A stretch of 7,977 nt of DNA, taken from Vampirovibrionales bacterium (GTDB lineage: Bacteria > Cyanobacteriota > Vampirovibrionia > Vampirovibrionales > JAJTHC01). The translations under genes and the position numbers were made by a program. The stretch is from the NCBI GenBank assembly GCA_021299615.1, contig JAJTHC010000241.1, positions 1 to 7,977 on the forward strand, written 5' to 3'. This document shows, one piece after another, positions 1 through 5,242 of the stretch (positions within the stretch are counted from its first letter, which is position 1; every line of letters begins with the position of its first letter). The notes under the pieces were generated by a model. The model was not told the origin of the DNA and made no database searches. It worked only from the letters and a program-made list of their open reading frames with translations.

Positions 1-19
1 AAAAAACAATTTTGATTTT

Positions 20-53
20 TTCTATTCTAGCATTAAAAACTTTATGATAAAAT
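20..53 (+). promoter_or_regulatory. weak candidate promoter upstream of the HEAT-repeat gene
   Basis: The AT-rich stretch before the first gene contains TATGAT at 43-48 and the overlapping TAAAAT at 48-53, each matching five of six bases of the -10 consensus. No convincing -35 lies at the right distance: TTCTAT (20-25) is a poor match, and the better TTGATT at 12-17 is 25 bases from TATGAT, too far. The position, about 40 bases before the start codon, fits a promoter, but the call rests on the -10 alone. Confidence 0.3.
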
Positions 54-91
54 AGGGATGTTGTGACGCCTATTCCCCAAAAGGACGCCCC

Positions 92-820
92 ATGATTTCG
101 CCTCGACCCTTTAATGAAGATCCCTTCAAAGATTATGACCCTCAAGCCTGCTTTGACACCTTGAGCAATGTGGATGCTCCGCTGCATTTGCGGATGAACG
201 CCTTGGTGCAAATCGTGCAAGGCAACAGCGTCGATGCCCTTATGGCGTTGCTCCCCTTGTTTGAAGTCCGTTCAGAAATGGGGCTAGAAGTTCGCCAAGC
301 CATTGCCATCGCCTTTGGCGTATGGGCGAGTGAATCCGCCACAGAAGCCTTGTTGGCGTGTTATGACAACGAAGCCGAACCCAAAGCCTTACGATTGGTG
401 GCTTTAGAAGCCTTAGGCAAAACCCAGCATACCAAAGCCTTAGACTGCTTAATGAAGGCGTTATTGCATGAAGACAATGACATTTTCGGCACCGCTGCCG
501 ATGCCCTAGAACATTTCGGGCAGGACGCCGTGCCTGAACTGATTTTGATGCTTCAACAAGGCAAGGACGACATTCAATGTATCGCCGCATGGCACTTGGG
601 TAAGCTGAAAAATCACTTGGCGATTGCACCATTGGTCAGCATCCTAGACTCGCATGAAACGTCCGATGTCTTGGCCTTGTGTGCGTGGGCATTGGGACAG
701 ATCGGCGAACCCCGCCGAGAAGTCTTGCTGGCGTTGCAAGCGAAGTTGGAGCATCCCACAGAAGAGGTGGCTCAACGAGCCAAAGATGCCTTGATCAAGG
801 TGCGTCGCAATTTGAATTAG
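92..820 (+). CDS. HEAT-repeat (PBS-lyase-like) scaffold protein
   Basis: This encodes a 242-residue, probably cytoplasmic, all-helical protein. After an acidic N-terminal 25 residues, about six HEAT-type helical hairpins follow at roughly 29-60, 61-95, 96-127, 128-158, 159-190 and 191-222, with a final half repeat at 223-240. Each carries the typical pattern, for example ALRLVALEALGK, DIFGTAADALEHFG, IQCIAAWHLGKLK and VLALCAWALGQIG. There is no signal peptide or membrane segment. The start is well supported: AAGGA (81-85) sits six bases before ATG. Proteins of this type serve as protein-protein scaffolds, and some relatives are phycobilin lyases. I see no catalytic motif, so the partner and role are unknown. 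It is a single gene, followed after 22 bases by a four-hairpin repeat that may form the end of its transcript. Confidence 0.85.
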   Translation: MISPRPFNEDPFKDYDPQACFDTLSNVDAPLHLRMNALVQIVQGNSVDALMALLPLFEVRSEMGLEVRQAIAIAFGVWASESATEALLACYDNEAEPKALRLVALEALGKTQHTKALDCLMKALLHEDNDIFGTAADALEHFGQDAVPELILMLQQGKDDIQCIAAWHLGKLKNHLAIAPLVSILDSHETSDVLALCAWALGQIGEPRREVLLALQAKLEHPTEEVAQRAKDALIKVRRNLN

Positions 821-842
821 CGAAGGTCAAGAACTTCCTGTT

Positions 843-964
843 CCCTCTCCTGATTTTAGGAGAGGGAAGAGAACGTCGTAAGACGTTCGAGGGTGAGGTT
901 AAACCCTAGACTTCGTTTGAGGGTTTAACCGCCCCCTAACCCCCTCCTAAAATTAGGAGGGGGG
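843..964. repeat. four-hairpin intergenic repeat, copy 1
   Basis: This 122-bp element is four consecutive inverted repeats. Hairpin 1 pairs 843-851 with 858-866 (9 bp). Hairpin 2 pairs 871-877 with 882-888 (7 bp) around a GTAA loop. Hairpin 3 pairs 897-906 with 921-930 (10 bp), and GGG/CCC pairs outside it across an internal loop. Hairpin 4 pairs 940-950 with 953-963 (11 bp). The first and last hairpins are also similar to each other (CCCTCTCCT versus CCCCCTCCT), so the whole element has loosely inverted ends. A second copy lies at 4408-4529, the same length with seven substitutions. There is no T-tract after hairpin 4, so it is not a classical intrinsic terminator, but it may protect or define the 3' end of the upstream mRNA. 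It resembles the REP/BIME/MITE type of dispersed element. Confidence 0.9.
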
Positions 965-1011
965 ACAAGCAAAACAACTTTCGCAGAGCCTTCTATAGAA
1001 AAGTTCAAGAC

Positions 1012-1039
1012 TTGTCTTTTTTTCTGTTTCGGATAGACT
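1012..1039 (+). promoter_or_regulatory. candidate promoter for tRNA-Thr
   Basis: TTGTCT (1012-1017) and TAGACT (1034-1039) are separated by 16 bases and would start transcription about 12 bases before the tRNA. Each hexamer matches four of six consensus bases, so the support is mostly positional. Confidence 0.3.
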
Positions 1040-1057
1040 AAGAAGCGTAGTGAATAT

Positions 1058-1130
1058 GCTGATGTAGCTCAGTCGGTAGAGCAACGCATTCGTAACGCGT
1101 AGGTCGCAGGTTCGATTCCTGTCATCAGCA
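1058..1130 (+). tRNA. tRNA-Thr, anticodon CGT
   Basis: A full cloverleaf can be drawn over 73 bases. The acceptor stem GCTGATG (1058-1064) pairs with CATCAGC (1123-1129), with discriminator A1130. The D stem is GCTC/GAGC (1067-1070 with 1079-1082). The anticodon stem is 1084-1088 with 1096-1100, and the loop TTCGTAA carries anticodon CGT at 1091-1093. The T stem is 1106-1110 with 1118-1122 around TTCGATT. The anticodon CGU reads ACG, hence threonine. The CCA end is not encoded (TTC follows A1130) and must be added afterwards. One oddity is an A-C mismatch (1088/1096) at the top of the anticodon stem; the other four pairs are intact. It stands alone between the HEAT-protein gene and dnaB. Confidence 0.97.
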
Positions 1131-1162
1131 TTCCTATAGTATTCGTTACATAAAACCGTCTC

Positions 1163-1192
1163 TAGCCGATTTCATATAACAAACACTATAAT
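1163..1192 (+). promoter_or_regulatory. candidate dnaB promoter
   Basis: A perfect TATAAT -10 lies at 1187-1192, 22 bases before the dnaB start codon. The matching -35 position (TAGCCG, 1163-1168, 18-base spacing) is poor. This would give a very short leader of about 16 bases, containing the ribosome binding site GGGGGG (1203-1208). That site is G-only rather than AGGAGG and would partly depend on G-U pairs with the 16S tail. Confidence 0.45.
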
Positions 1193-1214
1193 CAATCGCA
1201 TTGGGGGGCTTTAC

Positions 1215-2726
1215 ATGGCATCAGAAGAAAAGAGCTTTGATTCAACAACGCTTTTAGACTTGCCTGAACTCCCCGACTTTGAGCCTGAACCTGACCTGCA
1301 AGCACGAGGCTCCCTTGCCGAAAAAGCAAGCTCCTCCCCCGACGATGCTCGCCTGCTGGATGATACCGATTACAGCTTTTTTGACCGTATTCCGCCCCAC
1401 GCCCTTGAAGCTGAGCAAGCCGTGCTTGGCGGCGTCCTCGTCGAACCTGATTCGCTGATTCGTGTCGTGGATGTCTTGAGAGAGCATCACTTTTATCGCC
1501 CAAGCCATCGATTGATTTACAAAACGGTGTGCCATTTGTTTGAAAAAGGGCAACCTGTCGATCTTATTTCCGTGTCGGAAGTCTTGAAAAACCAAGATAT
1601 GCTTGAACACGTCGGGGGGCGGTCTTATCTCAACGATTTGGCGCTAGCCGTGATGACCACCGCCAATTTAACCTATTATGCCACCCTCATTCGAGACAAA
1701 GCCTTGCAACGCGCCTTAATCAAGGCAGGGGCGGAAGTCGTGCGATCCGCATATGAAAGTGAGTCCGCAGAACTAGCAATCGACGAAGCCCAGCAAGCCG
1801 TCTTTGCCGTCGCTCAACACAACATTTCAGACAATCTCACCCCGATTGAAAGCATTTTGCCCACCACGTTTCAGCAAATTGAAGAGCGTAACAATAATAA
1901 GGGTAGCTTGATGGGTGTGGCGTCGGGCTTTTATGATTTAGACAATTACTTGTCTGGCTTTCAAAAAAACGACTTGCTCATTCTCGCCGCTCGTCCTTCT
2001 ATGGGAAAAACGGCGTTGGTCTTGAACTTGGTGACGCACGTTGCCATGCGTGAAAAAGCCCCCGTCTTATTTTTCAGCTTGGAAATGAGCAAAGAACAGC
2101 TCGTTCAGCGGATGCTCTGTGCTGAAGCGGAAATTGATGCCCAGCGAATTCGTACAGGCGACATTAGCGAAACCGATTTTTCAAAGCTCGCTTCAGCCAT
2201 GGGGCGGCTTGGCGATTCCCCTATTTTTATTGACGATACGCCGAACATGACCGTCATGGATATGCGTGCCAAGGCTCGCAAGCTGATGATTGAACGACAA
2301 AATGAGCCGATCGGCATGATTGTCATCGACTATTTGCAGTTGATGCAGGGTCGTGCTGGTAGCACAGGCATGGAAAATCGGCAGAACGAAATTGCAGCGA
2401 TCTCTCGTGGGTTGAAGGGGTTGGCTCGTGAATTGCGTTGCCCTGTGATTGCCTTGTCGCAGTTGTCTCGTGCGGTGGAAAGCCGTGACGACAAACGCCC
2501 GATGCTCAGCGATTTGCGGGAATCAGGTTCTATTGAGCAAGACGCCGATGTGGTGATGTTTATTTACCGAGACGAATACTACAATAAAGAAACCGACAAA
2601 CCCGGTATTGCGGAAATTATTATCGCCAAACAGCGTAATGGTCCGACAGGCACGGTGTCGCTGATTTTCCGTAATAACATCACCCGCTTTATGAATCCGC
2701 TAGATTCGCAGGTGCAGGTCTTTTAA
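1215..2726 (+). CDS. dnaB: replicative DNA helicase DnaB
   Basis: This is the hexameric 5'-3' helicase that unwinds DNA at the replication fork and recruits primase. It has 503 residues, longer than the usual 440-470. The N-terminal primase-interacting domain begins at about residue 58 (RIPPHALEAEQAVLGGVL) and runs to about 160. The RecA-like ATPase core follows, with Walker A ARPSMGKTA (259-267), FFSLEMS (286-292), Walker B MIVIDYLQLM (368-377), DLRESGSIEQDAD (433-445) and the arginine-finger/nucleotide-sensing segment KQRNGPTGT (472-480). No intein is present. Residues 1-57 form an acidic, low-complexity extension rich in D, E, S and P. A later start is unlikely because the extension has coding character, the ATG has an SD-like G tract at a normal distance, and no other Met lies before the domain. 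Its last codons share a 15-base core with the repeats downstream. Confidence 0.98.
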   Translation: MASEEKSFDSTTLLDLPELPDFEPEPDLQARGSLAEKASSSPDDARLLDDTDYSFFDRIPPHALEAEQAVLGGVLVEPDSLIRVVDVLREHHFYRPSHRLIYKTVCHLFEKGQPVDLISVSEVLKNQDMLEHVGGRSYLNDLALAVMTTANLTYYATLIRDKALQRALIKAGAEVVRSAYESESAELAIDEAQQAVFAVAQHNISDNLTPIESILPTTFQQIEERNNNKGSLMGVASGFYDLDNYLSGFQKNDLLILAARPSMGKTALVLNLVTHVAMREKAPVLFFSLEMSKEQLVQRMLCAEAEIDAQRIRTGDISETDFSKLASAMGRLGDSPIFIDDTPNMTVMDMRAKARKLMIERQNEPIGMIVIDYLQLMQGRAGSTGMENRQNEIAAISRGLKGLARELRCPVIALSQLSRAVESRDDKRPMLSDLRESGSIEQDADVVMFIYRDEYYNKETDKPGIAEIIIAKQRNGPTGTVSLIFRNNITRFMNPLDSQVQVF

Positions 2727-2757
2727 GTTTTCTGTCGTTATTTTATAGTGTGAGGCT

Positions 2758-2837
2758 ATTCTAGGAGCCTAGACTCGCAGATGTGTGAGGTGTACAAAGA
2801 CGACCATAAGCACATCAAGAATCGTATCGACAACGAA
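2758..2837 (+). repeat. 80-nt repeat family next to dnaB, copy A
   Basis: This copy starts with the palindrome TCTAGG-AG-CCTAGA and runs to GACAACGAA. It aligns to copy B (3039-3117) with one single-base indel and about twelve substitutions, roughly 85% identity. The first 38 bases differ at a single position. The two starts lie 281 bases apart. The sequences beyond the repeats are unrelated, so this is not a simple tandem duplication of a longer segment. Confidence 0.85.
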
Positions 2838-3005
2838 GAGACAAGTACAGGAAATTATAAACTTGACTATAAAAAGCACTATACACGATTAAAAAATGAA
2901 GTAAAGCTTCTCTCAATGAGTTTTCTACGTCAAACAAACGATACCCTTGTAGTTTTCTCATCATTCTTTCGAAAGACGCTTAAGCAGGGTACGGATACCC
3001 TCTAA

Positions 3006-3150
3006 TACCATTTCTTAGATTGAAAAGCGACTAGGTGGATTCTAGGAGCCTAGATTCGCAGATGTGTGAGGTGTACACAACGTACATAAGCACATTGAGA
3101 ACCCGAGCGACAACGAAAATGCCAGACGCTATTTAATCTAAGAATGGGTA
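3006..3150. repeat. MITE-like element with inverted ends, enclosing repeat copy B
   Basis: The 16-base arm TACCATTTCTTAGATT (3006-3021) is matched in inverted orientation by AATCTAAGAATGGGTA (3135-3150) at 14 of 16 positions. With single-base gaps the similarity extends to about 24 bases per arm (3003-3026 and 3131-3154). Between the arms lies copy B of the 80-nt repeat. The arrangement is that of a small non-autonomous mobile or palindromic element. There is no coding capacity and no certain target-site duplication. Copy A has no recognisable matching arms and may be a truncated or older insertion. Confidence 0.65.
3039..3117 (+). repeat. 80-nt repeat family next to dnaB, copy B
   Basis: This is the second copy of the repeat, beginning with the same TCTAGG-AG-CCTAGA palindrome and ending at GACAACGAA. 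It lies within the inverted-end element 3006-3150, directly upstream of the transglycosylase gene, so it would form part of that gene's upstream or leader region. Confidence 0.85.
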
Positions 3151-3172
3151 TAAGCCAGAGAGATTTTTCAGG

Positions 3173-3952
3173 ATGAATAGCATTCCCCTTCAGAATCAAA
3201 ATACCATTGCAGGCTTAAGCACCACAGGTGGTGCCGCCGCTGCCGAAGCCCGTATCAAGCAATTGCAAGTCCTTAAAGCCACGCTCACCCAACGAGCCAA
3301 TGCCCGAAGCTTGCCCATCAATCGAGACACCTTTAAATTGTTGCTTGAAGAAGAACTCCAAAAAGCAGTGGTAAAAAAAGGGACGCCTGCCACGGTACCG
3401 ATGCTACCGAAGGCTCCCACGCCGTTGAATCCCTTCAACCCGCCAGACGCCAAAGACGCTGTTAAAGCCAATAGCAAATTGCAACCCTTTCCCTTTGCGG
3501 GCAGTGCGAATGCGGTAAAAGCCTTGCCTAGCGTATTGCCTCCGAGTGTGCAGGCTCGTCGGGATGCCTTTAGTGACGACATCGTGAAAATGTCTCAAAA
3601 ATATGGCGTGGATCCGCTTTTGGTGGATGCCGTGATTCGTCAAGAATCTGGCTATCAGCCCAGTGTGGTGTCCCGTTCGGGAGCCATTGGTTTGATGCAA
3701 CTCATGCCCAAGACCGCGGCAGGCTTAGGCGTTGAAAATCCGTATGACCCCATTCAAAACATGGAAGGCGGTGTGAAATATCTCGCCCAGCAGTTGCAAC
3801 GCTTTGGGGGCAATGTTTCGCTTGCCTTGGCGGCGTACAATGCGGGGCCTAATGCCGTGGCGAAATACGGGAACATCCCTCCTTATGCGGAAACCCAAAA
3901 CTATGTTCGTAAGATCTTAAAGAATTATCTCGCTCAAAAATACAATCCCTAA
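3173..3952 (+). CDS. lytic transglycosylase (SLT family 1), probably flagellar
   Basis: The 259-residue protein ends in a soluble-lytic-transglycosylase domain at about 132-255, which cleaves the MurNAc-GlcNAc bond of peptidoglycan to form 1,6-anhydro ends. The catalytic glutamate is E158 in VIRQESGYQ. The family motifs SGAIGLMQLMPKTA (169-182) and LALAAYNAGPNAV (217-229) are present. The N-terminal 130 residues are a low-complexity linker rich in A, P, N and K. There is no Sec signal peptide or lipobox, although the substrate is outside the cytoplasm. It lies 38 bases upstream of fliE on the same strand. Flagella-dedicated muramidases such as FlgJ, and SltF-type enzymes, open the wall for the rod. 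I infer a similar job, with export possibly through the flagellar apparatus. The SD is weak (GAGAG about ten bases before ATG). Confidence 0.9.
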   Translation: MNSIPLQNQNTIAGLSTTGGAAAAEARIKQLQVLKATLTQRANARSLPINRDTFKLLLEEELQKAVVKKGTPATVPMLPKAPTPLNPFNPPDAKDAVKANSKLQPFPFAGSANAVKALPSVLPPSVQARRDAFSDDIVKMSQKYGVDPLLVDAVIRQESGYQPSVVSRSGAIGLMQLMPKTAAGLGVENPYDPIQNMEGGVKYLAQQLQRFGGNVSLALAAYNAGPNAVAKYGNIPPYAETQNYVRKILKNYLAQKYNP

Positions 3953-3990
3953 TTTTATCAACCAAATCAATCGAAAAAGGAAATAATCCC

Positions 3991-4392
3991 ATGAGTTTCA
4001 ATATCGGCGCCATCAGCTCAATCCCCCTCAATACGAACCAAGGTTTGCTCAGCATGGGCGGACACCTTGCCCAAACGCAGGGCATAATGAACGGACAAGC
4101 CTTCCAAGGCGTGACGATGCCTCCGCATTTGTATGCCCCCACCATTACGCCGATGAACAGTGTTTCAGGCGTGGGTTCGTTTAAAGATGTGATGTTGAAT
4201 ACGGTGAATGGCGTGAACGCCACGACCAGTAAGCCGAATGATCTGATGCGTGAATCCATGGCAGGCGGCAAGGTCGACATTCACGATGTCATGATGGCTA
4301 ACACGCAGTCTGAACTGGCGATTACCTTAACGTCGCAAGTGATGACCAAAGTCATTCAAGGTTACGAAAAACTCAGCCAAATCCAGATTTAG
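3991..4392 (+). CDS. fliE: flagellar hook-basal body protein FliE
   Basis: FliE is a small basal-body protein that links the MS ring to the proximal rod, and it is exported by the flagellar type III system. The family domain spans residues 62-133. It contains SFKDVMLNTVNGVN, the characteristic DIHDVMMA (96-103; compare DLHDVMIA in other FliE) and an amphipathic C-terminal helix ending at the stop. The protein has 133 residues against about 100-110 usually; the excess is a glycine-, methionine- and proline-containing N-terminus. There is no signal peptide, as expected. AAAAAGGA (3974-3981) precedes ATG by nine bases. The usual partners flgB, flgC and fliF are not adjacent; only the transglycosylase gene is linked. 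The gene is followed after 15 bases by the second four-hairpin repeat. Confidence 0.88.
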   Translation: MSFNIGAISSIPLNTNQGLLSMGGHLAQTQGIMNGQAFQGVTMPPHLYAPTITPMNSVSGVGSFKDVMLNTVNGVNATTSKPNDLMRESMAGGKVDIHDVMMANTQSELAITLTSQVMTKVIQGYEKLSQIQI

Positions 4393-4407
4393 TAAGATAG
4401 CTTTATA

Positions 4408-4529
4408 CCCTCTCCTAATTTTAGGAGAGGGCAGAGAACGTCATTAGACGTTCGAGGGTGAGGTTAAACCTTAGACTCCGTTTGTGGGTTTAACCGCCCC
4501 CTAACCCCCTCCTAAAATTAGGAGGGGGG
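4408..4529. repeat. four-hairpin intergenic repeat, copy 2
   Basis: This is the second copy of the element at 843-964: again 122 bp, colinear without indels, with seven substitutions. Hairpins pair 4408-4418 with 4421-4431, 4436-4442 with 4447-4453 (loop ATTA), 4462-4471 with 4486-4495 and 4505-4515 with 4518-4528. It fills the gap between the convergent fliE and menG genes, ending eight bases from the menG stop codon. It may therefore cap both transcripts, although neither side shows a T-tract. Confidence 0.9.
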
Positions 4530-4537
4530 ACAAAACA

Positions 4538-5242
4538 CTAAAGAGCTTTGGTGCCGACAATCATCGCCACCGAGCCAAAGCCTAGCCGTTCGATGCGGAC
4601 ATCCACCAAGCCCAAGTCTTCAAACAACGCCTTCAAACCTTCTGGCGATTCAAACGCTTCCGTCGACGCTTGCAAGTACTGATACGCTTCCTTATCGCCT
4701 GCGAGTAGCTCGCCAAAACGAGGCATCACATGCTTGAAATACCACGAAAAGCAGGGCAGGCTGGTGATGGGGGCTGTGTCTAGGTTGATGATGCGTCCGC
4801 CAGCTTTTGTGCATCGAATCATTTCGGCGATCGTTTGGCGAATATCGGCGACATTCCGCAAGCCAAAGCTAATAATACTGGCGTGGAAGCTATCGTCGGC
4901 AAAAGGCAGGTGCATGGCATCGCCTTGCACAAGCGTTAGGTTTGAGACGTTGTTATAACGATCTTTCGCCACCGCCAGCATTTTCTCGCTAAAGTCGAGC
5001 CCTGTCACCTCACCAAAGGCTCCGACATAAGGGAGCATCAAACCAAGCAGATCGCCTGTGCCTGTGCAGACGTCTAAGCCGTGTTGGTCGTGGGTGAGTT
5101 GCAGGCAGGCGACGGCATGACGTTTCCATCCCCAGTGCATTCCTAGGGAAATAATATTGTTCAAGGCATCGTAACGTGTAGCGATGCGGTTAAACAATCG
5201 TTGGACGAAAACAGGTTTTTCTTCAAGGCTAGGGAGTGTCAT
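4538..5242 (-). CDS. menG: demethylmenaquinone methyltransferase (MenG/UbiE family)
   Basis: This is a 234-residue SAM-dependent C-methyltransferase of the UbiE/MenG family, which methylates the quinone ring near the end of menaquinone (or ubiquinone) synthesis at the cytoplasmic membrane. The family signature YDALNNIISLGMHWGWKR is at 24-41 and SAM motif I LDVCTGTGD at 56-64. GLDFSEKMLAVAKDR (81-95) contains the acidic residue expected to bind the SAM ribose. GDAMHLPFADDSFH is at 107-120, FGLRNV at 126-131 and the C-terminal YLQASTEAFESPEGL at 189-203. Length is normal. The substrate cannot be told from sequence alone; menaquinone is the likelier guess and related ring methylations are possible. 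The start overlaps the end of the NYN gene by 14 bases and lacks a clear SD, which suggests translational coupling. Confidence 0.92.
   Translation of the reverse strand: MTLPSLEEKPVFVQRLFNRIATRYDALNNIISLGMHWGWKRHAVACLQLTHDQHGLDVCTGTGDLLGLMLPYVGAFGEVTGLDFSEKMLAVAKDRYNNVSNLTLVQGDAMHLPFADDSFHASIISFGLRNVADIRQTIAEMIRCTKAGGRIINLDTAPITSLPCFSWYFKHVMPRFGELLAGDKEAYQYLQASTEAFESPEGLKALFEDLGLVDVRIERLGFGSVAMIVGTKAL

Larger units (their letters stand above)
2727..3172. other. 446-bp repeat-bearing intergenic region between dnaB and the transglycosylase gene
   Basis: I find no convincing gene here. The region holds two direct copies of an ~80-nt repeat (2758-2837 and 3039-3117), a pair of inverted repeats enclosing the second copy (3003-3026 and 3131-3154), and a small GGGTA/TACCC hairpin (2987-3000). 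The sequence between the copies (2838-3002) is AT-rich and unlike the flanking genes. An open frame of 74 codons at 2781-3005 begins inside the first repeat copy, lacks a clear ribosome binding site and is probably fortuitous. TATAAG at 3149-3154 is a possible -10 for the downstream gene, without a recognisable -35. Confidence 0.7.

Noticed and set aside
679..909. 76-codon plus-strand frame overlapping the end of the HEAT-protein gene
   Set aside because: It is an out-of-frame reading of the HEAT-protein gene continued into the four-hairpin repeat.
843..964. Four-hairpin repeat as a classical intrinsic terminator
   Set aside because: No T-tract follows any of the stems in the direction of the upstream gene. 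It is better recorded as a repeat with possible 3'-end function.
2815..2964. 49-codon minus-strand open frame with a hydrophobic middle, possible small membrane protein or toxin
   Set aside because: It runs into repeat copy A for its C-terminus and has only a weak SD-like GAAAG. Nothing resembling an antitoxin gene or antisense RNA promoter could be recognised.
2987..3000. GGGTA-CGGA-TACCC hairpin as a terminator
   Set aside because: The stem is only 5 bp and is not followed by a T-run.
2781..3005. 74-codon open frame between dnaB and the transglycosylase gene
   Set aside because: It begins inside repeat copy A, has no convincing ribosome binding site and no recognisable domain. The related copy B does not keep the frame.
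2758..3117. Repeats A and B as a short CRISPR-like array
   Set aside because: There are only two copies, imperfect and about 80 bases long, separated by 201 bases, with no cas genes in the window.
3849..4280. 143-codon minus-strand frame across the transglycosylase and fliE genes
   Set aside because: It is antisense to two well-supported genes and has no domain or SD of its own.
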